Origin: an uncultured Spirochaetia bacterium
GTDB taxonomy: Bacteria > Spirochaetota > Spirochaetia > SZUA-6 > Bin103
Assembly (NCBI GenBank): GCA_958296075.1
Contig: CATQHW010000001.1
Location: 620,001-684,000 of the forward strand
Direction: 5' to 3'
Length of the DNA: 64,000 nt
Positions within the stretch are counted from its first letter, which is position 1. Each line of letters opens with the position of its first letter. Positions 8,213-16,993 of the stretch are shown here, piece by piece. The translations under genes were made by a program, and so were the position numbers. The notes beneath the pieces are model-generated. The model did no database searches and had not been told where the DNA came from. It worked only from the letters and a program-made list of their open reading frames with translations.

Positions 8213-9301
8213 ATGGACAAGGCGAAAGCGAAGGCGGCGGCCGGAGCCGCCGGAAGGGGTGACCTGAAGGCGGTCCGGGCAGCGGCCAAAGCCGATGCGG
8301 AGATCGCCGGCCACTGGCAGGTGCTGATGAACGCCTGCTACGGCGGTCATGCCGAGGTGGTCGCGTTCCTGATCGAGCAGGGCTCCGACGTCAACGTCCT
8401 GGCGCCCACCGCCCATCGCTACCGGCCGCTGCACCGCACGGTGGAGTTCAAGAAGACCGCCCCGAAGACCGCCGGCCACGCGGAGACGGTGCGGCTGCTG
8501 CTCGCCCACGGCGCCGACCCGGCGCTGCGCGGCAGCTACCACTTGGTGAGCGCGGTGACCGTGGCCGCCATGGGCTGCACGGAGTACGTGCCGGCGCTGC
8601 TGGAGCACGTATCGGGCGATCTGGATCTGTATACCGCGTGCGCGATCGCCGATCACGAGCGGGTCGCCCGCATTCTGGCGGAATCCCCCGCCGCGGCGGC
8701 GACGCAGGTCGATGCCGATTCGCGCGACGGCTCCTGGCTGCCGCTGCAGTACTGTGCACGCGGCAAGGCAGGCAGCGACGAAGATCGGCTCGCCACGGCG
8801 ACGCTGCTTCTGGAACATGGCGCCGACCCCGCCACGGCGCTGGATCAAGCGTGCTGGGCCGACAACGGCGCGATCGTCGACTTGCTGCTGGAACGGGGCG
8901 CCCGCCTGAGCGACGACGACACGCCGAACCACTTGGCGTGCGACGGCCAGTTCGACGTTCTGGAGTCGCTGCTGCGCCACGACGCCATCGACATGAACGG
9001 CACGCGCGGCACCGGCCACCATGGCGGCTACAACCCTCTGGGCTGCGCGGTCAACATGCGCAGCCTGCAGGGCGTCACTTGGTTCCTGGATCACGGCGGC
9101 AATCCGAACGAGGTGATGAGCGCAACCGGCGAAACCGCCCTGCACGTAGCGGTGAGCTCCGGGGCCGGCGTACCGCTGCTGCGCCTGCTGGTCGAGCGCG
9201 GCGTGGACGTGGCGCGACGGGACGACGCCGGTCAGACGGCGCTCGACATCGCCCGCGCCAAGAAGCGAACCAGGCTGATCGAGTTCCTGGCTGAGCGGTA
9301 A
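8213..9301 (+). CDS. Ankyrin-repeat protein
   Basis: A 362-residue protein starting MDKAKAKAAAGAAGRGDLKA. At least six ankyrin-type repeats can be read, for example GHAEVVAFLIEQGSDVNVLA, HAETVRLLLAHGADPALRG, ATLLLEHGADPATALDQACW, NGAIVDLLLERGARLSD and a C-terminal GVPLLRLLVERGVDVARRDD followed by GQTALDIARAKKR. There is no signal peptide or membrane segment. Known: ankyrin arrays mediate protein-protein contacts, and large numbers are typical of symbionts. A TTG start 18 bp upstream (8195) is in frame; the ATG is preferred. A related ankyrin tail remnant lies at 10601-10786. Confidence 0.85.
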   Translation: MDKAKAKAAAGAAGRGDLKAVRAAAKADAEIAGHWQVLMNACYGGHAEVVAFLIEQGSDVNVLAPTAHRYRPLHRTVEFKKTAPKTAGHAETVRLLLAHGADPALRGSYHLVSAVTVAAMGCTEYVPALLEHVSGDLDLYTACAIADHERVARILAESPAAAATQVDADSRDGSWLPLQYCARGKAGSDEDRLATATLLLEHGADPATALDQACWADNGAIVDLLLERGARLSDDDTPNHLACDGQFDVLESLLRHDAIDMNGTRGTGHHGGYNPLGCAVNMRSLQGVTWFLDHGGNPNEVMSATGETALHVAVSSGAGVPLLRLLVERGVDVARRDDAGQTALDIARAKKRTRLIEFLAER

Positions 9302-9319
9302 GCCGCTGCTACGCTCCTG

Positions 9320-9470
9320 CCATGCCACGCCTACCGCAGTGCCGTTGCGCAGCGGAACGTCGAGCGCCAGCGTGTAGCCCTCCATGGGGAACGACATCAG
9401 CCCCCCCGGCGGGGCCGAACAGCTTGAGCAGGAACGAGGCCCCGCCCGGCCGCACGCGGACCGGGTCTAC
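9320..9470 (-). pseudogene. Remnant of an FAD-binding oxidase (DprE1-like C-terminal piece)
   Basis: Two minus-strand frames joined across a small shift read VDPVRVRPGGASFLLKLFGP and then MSFPMEGYTLALDVPLRNG. Together they match the FLxVLKxFGP...LSFPxxGxTLALDxP stretch of FAD-linked oxidoreductases of the decaprenylphosphoryl-ribose oxidase type. Only about 50 codons survive, with a frameshift near 9400 and no start or stop in context. Inference: a dead fragment. Confidence 0.5.
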
Positions 9471-9573
9471 ACGGCCCGAAGCCCGGCCGGCGTCGAACCA
9501 AGCCGATGGCGACGTGGCCAGCGCACCGCCCGGCTCGGTGGTGAAAGTCTGCGCACGTCGGTGTCCGGGGCGC

Positions 9574-10373
9574 CTACTCCTTGACGATGACCACCGCGAC
9601 GCCGGCCTCCTCGGCATGCTGACCGGTCCGGGCGGTGATGCTGTCTCCGATGACGACCGGCGTGACCGGCTGCTGCATGATCAGCGCGAAGGTCCGGGCA
9701 CGGTCGACCGCGCGGTTGATGTCGCTTTGGTCAATGGTCACCGAGATCTCTACGACCGCGCAGGTCTCGGCCCGATCGGTCCTGCGGCGTCCGGTCAGGA
9801 CGATGTCAGTCTCCCCCAGGTTCTGGCCCTGCTCGACGGTGATGATCCCCCGGTCCTCGGCATCCAGTATCCGCAGCGACAGCTCGTCGCTGTGCGGGGT
9901 GTATTCGCTCCACATGACCCGCACGTCACGCATGTCGAGCTTGTGATTGGCGGTGTTGGTGATGAAGCGCGTAACGCGGTGCTGGTAGGTTCCGCCTCGC
10001 AAGTTTCCGACTCTCCCTTCCACTCTGGACAGGCCGGCTTCCAGCCTTGCTTGGCCGGCTTCCAGGTTGCCGACTCTCCCTTCCATTCTGGACAGGCCGG
10101 CTTCCAGCCTTGCCTGGCCGGCTTCCAGATTGCCGACTCTCCCCTCCAGCCTTGCTTGGCCGGCTTGAGCTCGGATACGTCCCGCTCCAGACGTTCGACT
10201 CGCACCGGCAGATACAGCAGCCGGTCCACCTTGGCCGGGAGCATCAGGAAGTCGTCGGTCAGCAGGGCTCTGAGCAGAAGTGATCGGGCCTCCGGATTCT
10301 CATTCAGCTCGGCGGCTATCCGGGCTGCCAAGCTTTCCGGATTGGAGTTGCGATGGCTGGCAGTGGTCATCAA
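9574..10373 (-). pseudogene. Coiled-coil protein with PD-(D/E)XK-like C-terminus, frameshifted in its repeats
   Basis: The N-terminal frame starts at 10373 (MMTTASHRNSNPESLAARIA) and reads well to RVERLERDVSEL near 10170. From there the coiled-coil reading continues only in another frame (QARLEGRVGNLEAGQ...) and runs to a stop at 9574. The C-terminal part has RFITNTANHKLDMRDVRVMW and ETCAVVEISVTIDQSDINRA, resembling the nuclease-like domain of DUF3782-type proteins and of the intact relative at 59055-59927. The break is a one-base shift at the edge of a 63-bp tandem repeat. It may be a pseudogene, a switchable gene or a sequencing error; the rest is well conserved. Confidence 0.7.
10008..10170 (-). 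repeat. 63-bp tandem repeat inside the coiled-coil gene
   Basis: Unit starts at 10008, 10071 and 10134, giving two full copies and a partial third. 63 bp encodes 21 residues, three heptads of a coiled coil (EGRVGNLEAGQARLEAGLSR). The frameshift of the host gene lies at the distal end of this array. Confidence 0.85.
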
Positions 10374-10600
10374 TCTCCCTACTCCGGCATTCTACCAGAA
10401 ACCGGATGGCGTGCCGCGCGCGGCGGCCCATTCGCCGACGAAGTCCGGAAGACCCGCGACGAATAGCGGTCTTCGCCGAGGTAGCCACGTCGGCGGCGAA
10501 GCCGGGAACGCTGCCGGCAACCCGGCCGTCGTCGAACCAGGCGCCATCAGCGCCCAGGTGATCAGGCACAGCTCGACGCCCAGTTCGATCAGGCGCCGGC

Positions 10601-10786
10601 AGCCGGGTCGCCGCCGTCGAGGCGCTCCTGCAGGCGGGCGCCAACCCCACGGTGCGCAACAAGGGCGGCAAGACCGCGGCACAGTGTTCGCGGCTCTACT
10701 CCGAAGACATGCACCACGGATGGAGAATCGACGGCCTGGACGCGGCGCTCGACGAGGCCGCCGTCGAAATCTACTATCTTTCCTGA
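10601..10786 (+). pseudogene. Ankyrin-repeat gene, C-terminal remnant
   Basis: About 60 codons ending in TGA at 10784-10786 read VAAVEALLQAGANPTVRNKG, then GKTAAQCSRLYS and an acidic tail. This is one ankyrin repeat plus a C-terminal cap. There is no start codon or further repeat upstream in this frame. The 10374-10600 stretch before it shows no gene I can support. The fragment stops 10 bp before the RiPP precursor start and may once have shared its transcript. Confidence 0.6.
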
Positions 10787-10796
10787 AGAGAGGAAC

Positions 10797-11084
10797 ATGA
10801 ACGAGAACATGGCGACCATCGGCGAGATGCGTGATCGCGTGATCAGCAAGGCGACGGTGGACGGTGAATTCCGTACCCGGTTGATCGCCGACCCAAAGGC
10901 CGTGATCAAGGCGGAAATCGGCGTCGACGTGCCCTCCGGGTTCACCATCGAGGTGCACGAGGACACGGCGGATACCAGTCACCTGATCCTTCCGCCCTCC
11001 GCCAATCTGGGTGAAGCCGATCTGGAGCAGGTCGCGGGAGGTTGGTCCTGGAGTGAAGGGTCCGGGGCTAGTTGGTGGCATTAG
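10797..11084 (+). CDS. RiPP precursor with nitrile-hydratase-like leader peptide (NHLP/TOMM type)
   Basis: A 95-residue peptide starting MNENMATIGEMRDRVISKAT, with ribosome site AGAGAGG six bases upstream. Residues about 10-82 match the NHLP leader family (TIGR03793-type): a charged helix, FRTRLIADPKAVIKAEIG, VDVPSGFTIEVHEDTADT, SHLILPPS, and a helix ending LEQVAGG. Known: this leader derives from the nitrile hydratase alpha subunit and guides modifying enzymes; export proteases cut after the Gly-Gly. The predicted core is the 13 residues WSWSEGSGASWWH: four Trp, four Ser, no Cys or Thr. Only Ser could supply heterocycles or dehydroalanine, and Trp could be crosslinked or otherwise modified (inference). 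No cyclodehydratase, radical-SAM, LanM or peptidase-ABC gene lies in the window. Confidence 0.9.
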   Translation: MNENMATIGEMRDRVISKATVDGEFRTRLIADPKAVIKAEIGVDVPSGFTIEVHEDTADTSHLILPPSANLGEADLEQVAGGWSWSEGSGASWWH

Positions 11085-11098
11085 ACGGGTGGGACCTA

Positions 11099-13474
11099 CT
11101 ACCGCAGCGCCGACCGTCGTGCGGCCAGAGCCGTGCCGAGGTAGACCGCGGCAGCGAGCGCGCCGAGCGCCGGGATGCCCAGGTCCCAGGCGATCTGCGG
11201 TGCCAGTGCCGCGCCGACCACGGACGCGGCGCCGTTGGCTGCCCACGCCCGCGCCGTCGCATACGGCTGCGGGGCGAGCAGCCGCATGCCGGCCGGGAAC
11301 GGCAGCCCCAGGGGGACCGCCACTACGGCCAGCAGGAACGCGGCGCCGATGACGCGGAGCACCGCCGGTAGCGCCAGCAGCCAGCGCACCAGCGGGAAAG
11401 CTGTGAGCGCGGCGACCGCCAGCAGCGCGCCAATCACGATCAGCACCACCGGCAGGAGCTTGATCCCGATGCGCGCCGACGCCAGTCCGCCCAGGCCCGA
11501 CAGCGTGAGCATGGCCGACAGCACCACCACGACCGAGACCACCGGATCGCCGATCAGCAGGGTGAACAGGCCGATCAGGGCGAGCTCCGCCCAGATGTAG
11601 CCGGCCCCCACCGCCAGGAAGTACGCGAACGCGGCCGGCGAGAGCCGGCCGTTGCGGCGGCCTGCCGCGGCCGGCAGCGCCAGCAGCAGCGCGGCGGCCA
11701 GGGCGGAGATGCCGATCACGGCCGCCACGACCACCTCGGCGGACAGCAGGAACCCGAACCAGCGGCCGCCGAGCGCCGCGGCCAGCTCGCCGATCCGCGT
11801 CCACCGCAGCGTGTGGCTGAAGAACGGCCGGCCGTCGCGGCGCGGCGCCACGTCCAGCACCTGCCCGCGGAACCAGCCGCCCGTTCGCCCGTCCCGGTAG
11901 GCGGCGACCAGCTCACCGATCGCGACTTGGTAGTGCGGCTCCACCAGGACGGCGAAGCGGTTCACCTCGTCGCTGCTCATGTCGCTCAGGTGGACCAGAT
12001 CGAAGCCGCGCTCCTCCGCGAACGAGCGCACGGCTGCCCGCCGCTCGGCCGACAAGGGCGCCCGCGACACGGCCAGCACGAAGCTCTCGAAGGAGCGCAG
12101 CATCGCCAGGTGCCGTTCCGGCGCCTCCGCCCGGCCCGCGAGCGCCGCCATGGCGGTGGCAGCGACGCGCACGCTGGTGGACGGCGGCAGCGACAGCTTG
12201 CGGCCCAGCACCAGCACGCCGTCCTCCGCCAGCAGGTCGAGGTAGCTCCGCAGCGCATCGGTCGTAAGCGTGAACTGGCGGCTCAGGCTCTCCACTCCCG
12301 GCACCGACGCCCCGGCGTGATCCAGGTAGATCAGGTCGTAGCGATCCCCGGCGCGCGCGGTGAAACCGCGCAGCGAGGAGCGGCGGACCGAGACCGTTCC
12401 GTCCCAGCCCAGCTCCGCTACCGCGGCGCGCACCGCGGCGGCGCGCCACGCCGACGGCTCCACCACCGTGACCCGCGGCACGCCGGCCTGCACGACGATC
12501 GGCAGCGCGGTGCCGCCGCTCGCCTGCAGCACCAGCGCGTTGCGCGGAGCGCTCACCAGCGCCGCACCCACCGATCCGAGCAGCTCCCCGGCATAGCGAG
12601 GGTCGGGTTCCCGCGGGACGTACAGCGACGCGTCGCCGTCGGTCAGCAGCGCGTCCTGGCGCGGAAACCGTTCGGTCCAGCGCAGGCTCAGCCCCGGCGC
12701 GAAGCGCAGCGCCCGCCCCTGCAGCCGTTCGTAGCGGCCGCGGATGGTGGTGCGGCGCTCGACCACCTCGGTCTCCGGGAACTGCAGCGCCTGGTACCCG
12801 AGCTTGTACGAGGATGGCGTCACCTCCCCGATCAGGCCGGTGGCCAGCGAGCCGATCGCCACCGCGGCCGCCACGGCGCCGGCGGCCGCGGCCGGCATCG
12901 ACCCTCCGCCGCTCCCGGCCCGCCGCCCCGCGCCTCCGACCACCAGGAGCGCCGGGACTGCCGCGATCGCCGCGGCGGAGCCGGCGATGCCGAACGCCGG
13001 CAGCAACCCCACCGGCGCGGCGGCGCCCAGCCCCGAGCCGGCCATCGCAGCCACGTAGGTACGCGCGGCCGGGATGTCCGGGTCGGCGTAGGCGAGCGCG
13101 GCGATCAGGCCGGCGATCGCGAACGGTACCGAGAGGACCAGGAAGGACAACGCCAACAGCGCAAGCTGCCCCAGCTCCAGCGGGATGCGGAAGTAGTCCA
13201 ACTCCAGGGCGCGGATCGCCGCAAACGAGCCCAGCACGGCCAGCGACAGCGCCGCCAGCAGGACCGACACGCCCGACGGCCCGCGCAGCGCGGCGGATGC
13301 CCGCGACCCGCGCGACACCAGAGCCGCCAGCACCACCCCCGAGGCGGAGAAGCCGAGCAACGCGACGCCCAGGACCAGGAACGTCAGGTGGTTCCACTGC
13401 GAGAGCGAGAAGAACCGGACCAGGAGCGCCTCATACGCCAGTGCGGCGAAGGAGGCGACCGCGGCCGCGATCAA
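11099..13474 (-). CDS. Spermidine-synthase-like multi-pass membrane protein
   Basis: A 791-residue protein. Five to six hydrophobic segments occupy residues about 1-190, a soluble domain about 220-560, and a second block of about six segments 560-790. The soluble domain looks like a Rossmann methyltransferase/spermidine-synthase fold: NALVLQASGGTALPIVVQAG, then VTVVEPSAWRAAAVR, then DRYDLIYLDHAGASVPG. The putrescine/dcSAM site of true spermidine synthases is not evident. Known: such fusions are common and annotated 'spermidine synthase-like'; function unproven. The start is most likely TTG at 13474, 18 bp after the PIMT stop, with a GAGAGGA ribosome site. It ends 14 bp from the convergent RiPP precursor gene. 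Confidence 0.75.
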   Translation of the reverse strand: MIAAAVASFAALAYEALLVRFFSLSQWNHLTFLVLGVALLGFSASGVVLAALVSRGSRASAALRGPSGVSVLLAALSLAVLGSFAAIRALELDYFRIPLELGQLALLALSFLVLSVPFAIAGLIAALAYADPDIPAARTYVAAMAGSGLGAAAPVGLLPAFGIAGSAAAIAAVPALLVVGGAGRRAGSGGGSMPAAAAGAVAAAVAIGSLATGLIGEVTPSSYKLGYQALQFPETEVVERRTTIRGRYERLQGRALRFAPGLSLRWTERFPRQDALLTDGDASLYVPREPDPRYAGELLGSVGAALVSAPRNALVLQASGGTALPIVVQAGVPRVTVVEPSAWRAAAVRAAVAELGWDGTVSVRRSSLRGFTARAGDRYDLIYLDHAGASVPGVESLSRQFTLTTDALRSYLDLLAEDGVLVLGRKLSLPPSTSVRVAATAMAALAGRAEAPERHLAMLRSFESFVLAVSRAPLSAERRAAVRSFAEERGFDLVHLSDMSSDEVNRFAVLVEPHYQVAIGELVAAYRDGRTGGWFRGQVLDVAPRRDGRPFFSHTLRWTRIGELAAALGGRWFGFLLSAEVVVAAVIGISALAAALLLALPAAAGRRNGRLSPAAFAYFLAVGAGYIWAELALIGLFTLLIGDPVVSVVVVLSAMLTLSGLGGLASARIGIKLLPVVLIVIGALLAVAALTAFPLVRWLLALPAVLRVIGAAFLLAVVAVPLGLPFPAGMRLLAPQPYATARAWAANGAASVVGAALAPQIAWDLGIPALGALAAAVYLGTALAARRSALR

Positions 13475-13492
13475 CAGGGTCAGCGCATCCTC

Positions 13493-14242
13493 TCAGTTCA
13501 AGGCGGCACCGGTCATCGGGACGAACAGGACCCCCAGGATCTCGTGCATCCGAAAAGCGTCCTCCAACTTGGTGACCACCACCAGACTCTGGTGCGCGAA
13601 CGGATTGCCGAGCGGCAGGATCAGCCGGCCGCCGACCGCGAGCTGCTCCAGCAGTGGCGGCGGCACGTGATCGACCGCGGCGGTGATCATGATGTGGTCG
13701 AACGGCGCCGCCTCCGGCCAGCCGTAGTAGCCGTCGGCATGGCGCGTCTGCGCATTGGCGTACTCCAGCTCCTGGAGCAGCGCCGCCGCCGACTCCGCCA
13801 GCGGGCCGCGGATCTCGATCGAGAAGACCTCCGCCGCCAACTCCGCGAGCACCGCCGCCTGGTAGGCCGAGCCGGTGCCGATCTCCAGCACGCGGTCATC
13901 CTCCTCGACTCCCAGCGTCTCGGTCATCAGGGCGACGATGTAGGGCTGGGAGATGGTCTGTCCCTCCCCGATCGGCAGCGGATGGTCCGCGTAGGCGGAG
14001 CGGGCCAGACGCTCCGGCACGAATCGATGGCGCGGCACGGCGCGCATCGCCTCCAGCACGCGCTCATCGCTCACCCCGCGCGCAGCGATCTGGCGGCTGA
14101 CCATCGCGTCCCGCTCCTCCTGGCGCTCCTGCGCCGTCAGAAGGAAAGGCACAGCCAGCAGGACGGCCGCGGAAGCCAGACAGGAGCGTGCGGCGCGCGG
14201 ACTCACCATGCCTCGAACATCCCCGTGTTTCATGCCGTCCAT
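13493..14242 (-). CDS. Protein-L-isoaspartate O-methyltransferase (PIMT), exported form
   Basis: A 249-residue protein. ATG at 14242 has an AGGAGG site eight bases upstream; a GTG 9 bp earlier is less likely. Residues 15-40 form a signal-peptide-like stretch ([19 protein letters not shown]), so the enzyme is probably exported. The catalytic domain has [34 protein letters not shown] and the SAM-binding motif [18 protein letters not shown], as in standard PIMT, which methylates L-isoaspartyl residues to start repair. Known: some RiPP clusters carry PIMT homologues, but this one has the housekeeping/periplasmic layout. It lies between the peptide-binding protein gene and the membrane synthase-like gene. 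Confidence 0.9.
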   Translation of the reverse strand: MDGMKHGDVRGMVSPRAARSCLASAAVLLAVPFLLTAQERQEERDAMVSRQIAARGVSDERVLEAMRAVPRHRFVPERLARSAYADHPLPIGEGQTISQPYIVALMTETLGVEEDDRVLEIGTGSAYQAAVLAELAAEVFSIEIRGPLAESAAALLQELEYANAQTRHADGYYGWPEAAPFDHIMITAAVDHVPPPLLEQLAVGGRLILPLGNPFAHQSLVVVTKLEDAFRMHEILGVLFVPMTGAALN

Positions 14243-14265
14243 GGCCTGCACCTCCTATCGACGAA

Positions 14266-14288
14266 GGGCATCCCAACGCGGGATGCCC
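14266..14288 (-). terminator. Perfect 9-bp stem-loop between binding-protein and PIMT genes
   Basis: GGGCATCCC (14266-14274), five-base loop, GGGATGCCC (14280-14288). It lies 28 bp after the binding-protein stop and just ahead of the PIMT ribosome site. It lacks a clear T run, so it may stabilise the upstream transcript or attenuate rather than terminate fully. Confidence 0.5.
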
Positions 14289-14316
14289 TCCATCGTCAGC
14301 ACGGTCAGCGCACGCG

Positions 14317-16203
14317 CTACTCGTACCACATGCCTCCGAACTCGAACGGCCGGCCGGTCCGGGGATGGACGCCCTTGAAGTTGGGCTGCCACACGTCGAA
14401 CTCCGGCGGAAACGTCAGGTGCGGGAGCGTCCAGACCTGCTCGGCCTGGCGGCGGTACCACTCGTGCGTCAACTCGGTCAGCGTGTCCGCGTCCGCCTCC
14501 TGGATCATCTGATGGTACAGGTTCCAGTTGTCCTTGATCTCCTGCGGCGGCTCCTCGCCCTCCTGGCCGCCGGTGTCCAGCCACTGCCACCACAGGTAGC
14601 CCCAGTTGGGTCCGAAGCGTCCGGTGGGAACGATCAGCGCCTGCCGCTCGGGAAGCTGGCTCTTCCAGCCTTCGGTGCTCTGGTCGACGATGATGTCCCA
14701 CTCCATCGACTGGACGAAGGCGCCCCAACCGCCCCACGCGGTGGCGCGGTGGTTGGCCTTGAGGCCGATCAGGTGCAGGTCCTCCATGATGATGTTGGCC
14801 GCCTGCTCCCACTCCTCGTGGGTGACGGTGGCCAGGAAGAAGGTGATCGGCTTGCCGTCGGGGCCGAGGCGGAAGCCGCCGGCGTCCTTGTCGGGCAGCA
14901 GTTCGTCCAGCAGCGCGTTGGCGCGGTCCAGGTCGCGCTCGATCAGCGGCGAGGTGCCCAGCTCCGGGAGGTACCACGGATGGTCGGTCTCGTACATGAA
15001 GCCGCCCAGCGTCGGCAGCGGCGCGCCGGCGTACATGATGTCGGCGATCTTGCGCCGCGGGATGAACAGCGAGTAGGCCCTGCGGAAGCGCACGTCGCGG
15101 AACAACGCCGCCTTCCATTCCTCCTGCGCGTTCATGTTGAACAACGTCACCGTCGACTTGTAGGCGTCGCCCTTGGGAGTGAGCTGGAACATGATCTTGC
15201 CGTCGTCCTGCGCCCGCTTGGCCAGCGGCAGGGACTCCAGGGTCTGGATGATTCCCCAACTGTCGGCGCCGGACAGCAGCCGCAGCTTCTGCGCCTCGCC
15301 ATCGGGGACCAGGAAGTAGCGCTGCGTCTCCAGATAGGGAAGCTGCTGGCCGCGGTCATCCACCATCCAGTTGTACGGGTTGGCGCTGAACACCGCCGGG
15401 TTGGCCGGCGGCGGGTCGGACGGCCCCCACGGCATCAGGTGCGGCTTGTCGGGATTGGTGTTGCCCATCTGGTCGCGCCGATCGTCGAAGAGCTGCATCC
15501 AGGTGTCGAACTCGCCCGCGGAAACCTTGGCGGCCAACGCCTCGGCGTCGCCGCTCGCCGGATGGAACTGCGGCAGGTAGTGGGAGTCGACGTTCAGCAG
15601 CTCACGCTCGGAGCGCTGACCGACCAGCCACTCGAAACGCGGATCCGGCGCCTTGAGATGGAAGCGCAGCGTGTAGTCGTCCACCTTCTCGATACGTTCG
15701 GTAGCGTCCGCTACGGCGTTCTTGGTCCGTGCCCCCGCTTCCCGGTACTGAGCCGCGGCTTCGGTTTCGCCGTGCACGTTCTCGAACCAGAACAGGATGT
15801 CGTCGGCGGTGTAGTCGTCGCCGTCGGACCACTTCATGCCTTCCCGCATGTAGAACGTCCAGACCATGTTGTCGGCCGAGCTTTCCCATCCCTTCCAGGC
15901 CCACGGCAGCAGCGTGGTCTCGAACCGGTGCACGCTGAATGGCGTAGAGGTCAGGCCCTGGATGTTGGGGATGTCGACGGAACCGCGGTCGTACGAGCCT
16001 TCGGTGTGCATGCCCCCGGCCGAGAACGCGTACCCGGCGCCGGGCACCAGCACCAGCGGCTCCACCGGGAGCCGTTCCTCGATCGGCGGCAGGTCGCCGC
16101 GCGCAACCTGCTCCGCAAACCACGGTCCTTCGACGTACTGGGCATACGCGCTCGCGCCGATGACCATGAGGCTCGCGATCGATCCGATGATGAGTCTCTT
16201 CAT
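14317..16203 (-). CDS. ABC-transporter solute-binding protein, family 5 (peptide/nickel type)
   Basis: A 628-residue protein starting MKRLIIGSIASLMVIGASAY with a strong AGGAGGAAAC ribosome site. Residues 1-22 are a Sec signal peptide. The family-5 landmarks are WTFYMREGMKWSDGDDYTAD (residues about 118-137), a central FRDVRFRRAYSLFIPRRKIA and a C-terminal NFKGVHPRTGRPFEFGGMW. Known: these periplasmic receptors deliver oligopeptides, oligosaccharides or metals to a two-permease/two-ATPase importer. No permease or ATPase genes are adjacent, so it is an orphan receptor or its partners lie elsewhere. A remnant of a second, similar gene occurs at 31299-31769. Confidence 0.92.
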   Translation of the reverse strand: MKRLIIGSIASLMVIGASAYAQYVEGPWFAEQVARGDLPPIEERLPVEPLVLVPGAGYAFSAGGMHTEGSYDRGSVDIPNIQGLTSTPFSVHRFETTLLPWAWKGWESSADNMVWTFYMREGMKWSDGDDYTADDILFWFENVHGETEAAAQYREAGARTKNAVADATERIEKVDDYTLRFHLKAPDPRFEWLVGQRSERELLNVDSHYLPQFHPASGDAEALAAKVSAGEFDTWMQLFDDRRDQMGNTNPDKPHLMPWGPSDPPPANPAVFSANPYNWMVDDRGQQLPYLETQRYFLVPDGEAQKLRLLSGADSWGIIQTLESLPLAKRAQDDGKIMFQLTPKGDAYKSTVTLFNMNAQEEWKAALFRDVRFRRAYSLFIPRRKIADIMYAGAPLPTLGGFMYETDHPWYLPELGTSPLIERDLDRANALLDELLPDKDAGGFRLGPDGKPITFFLATVTHEEWEQAANIIMEDLHLIGLKANHRATAWGGWGAFVQSMEWDIIVDQSTEGWKSQLPERQALIVPTGRFGPNWGYLWWQWLDTGGQEGEEPPQEIKDNWNLYHQMIQEADADTLTELTHEWYRRQAEQVWTLPHLTFPPEFDVWQPNFKGVHPRTGRPFEFGGMWYE

Positions 16204-16376
16204 GTTTCCTCCTGCCGGAAGCGTCGCGGGACCCCCAGCGTCGTCTGATCTTTCGGGAATGCAGCGCGCCGGTCAAGACAGCCCTGAACGTCGCGCGCTC
16301 CGACGCAGCCACGCGGTCAGCGAGGCGCAGCGTCGACGCTACGTGCGCGACGGTATCCCGGCACCGGTGCAAGGAG

Positions 16377-16733
16377 ATGGCGCGCCTGGCCGGAAGAAGG
16401 TCAGACCAGCGCGCCCTGGAGCGGGAGTTGGCAGCCGCGGCGCCGGAGGACGTGGCAGCCATCGAGGGCGACCTGGAGCACTGGCGGAAGCATGCCGGGT
16501 ATTTGGACTATGTGATGCGCCCGTCCGAGACGTTCGCCCGCGCCTACGCGCACTGGATCGCGTTCCGGTCGGGGTCGATGCCGATGCTCGACGAGATCGA
16601 CGAAGCGCTCAAGCGGTCGCCGCCCGAGGATCTCGCGGCATGGAACCACGGCGACTTCTTGCCGATCGCGGCCGCATTCGACATAATGGCGGTCGATCAG
16701 GGATGGGTAACGACGACGACGCCGAGTACGTAG
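16377..16733 (+). pseudogene. C-terminal fragment of a phage/polymorphic-toxin-type protein
   Basis: 118 codons from ATG at 16377. Residues about 15-118 read DVAAIEGDLEHWRKHAGYLD, then RPSETFARAYAHWIAFRSGS and AWNHGDFLPIAAAFDIMAVD, the wording of C-termini of phage head-associated (MuF-linked) or metallopeptidase-type toxin domains, where E-x-FARAY marks a metal-binding helix (family assignment is inference). The AAGGAG directly abuts the ATG, too close for a ribosome site, and the frame stays open upstream, so this is probably the 3' end of a larger, broken gene. A second copy of its last 30 residues ends at 17280. Confidence 0.5.
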
Positions 16734-16993
16734 ACACCGATTGGTCCGGCCGGCCCGTAGCCAGGCGACCGCTGCCGATCGGGCCGCCGCGGAACCTCAA
16801 GCTCGTCGACGGCCACCTCCTCATACGACGTAAAGACGGCAAGTGGTACCCGGCCACGGACTTGGTCACGCCGCGCTCGCGCAGCACCCCGATCATCCGT
16901 TCCCGCAGGGCATCCGCCCCGCGCCGCGGCCACCGGCCATGCACCGCCACGGCCGCCTTGCTGACCCCAATCAGGCCCGCGAACCGCGCATAA
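16703..16993 (+). CDS. Small acidic partner protein of the toxin-like fragment (possible immunity protein)
   Basis: 96 residues starting MGNDDDAEYVDTDWSGRPVA. The start lies inside the preceding fragment in another frame, overlapping by 31 bp. Residues 1-55 are acidic and end DGKWYPATDLV. The remaining 40 residues are Arg-rich and lie antisense to an HTH gene, so the natural C-terminus was probably replaced. A paralogous arrangement recurs at 17262-17477 (DYSGRPLRPIAE...DGRWAVDVHGQYY). Inference: small cognate proteins travelling with toxin-like ends. No known family recognised. Confidence 0.45.
   Translation: MGNDDDAEYVDTDWSGRPVARRPLPIGPPRNLKLVDGHLLIRRKDGKWYPATDLVTPRSRSTPIIRSRRASAPRRGHRPCTATAALLTPIRPANRA

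Noticed and set aside
13493..14242. PIMT as a tailoring enzyme for the RiPP precursor
   Set aside because: It has a signal peptide and a housekeeping-type sequence, is on the opposite strand, and is separated by a 2.4-kb unrelated gene.
11813..14512. 899-codon plus-strand frame
   Set aside because: Low-complexity His/Arg/Gln-rich antisense of the membrane synthase-like and PIMT genes; open only because of high GC.
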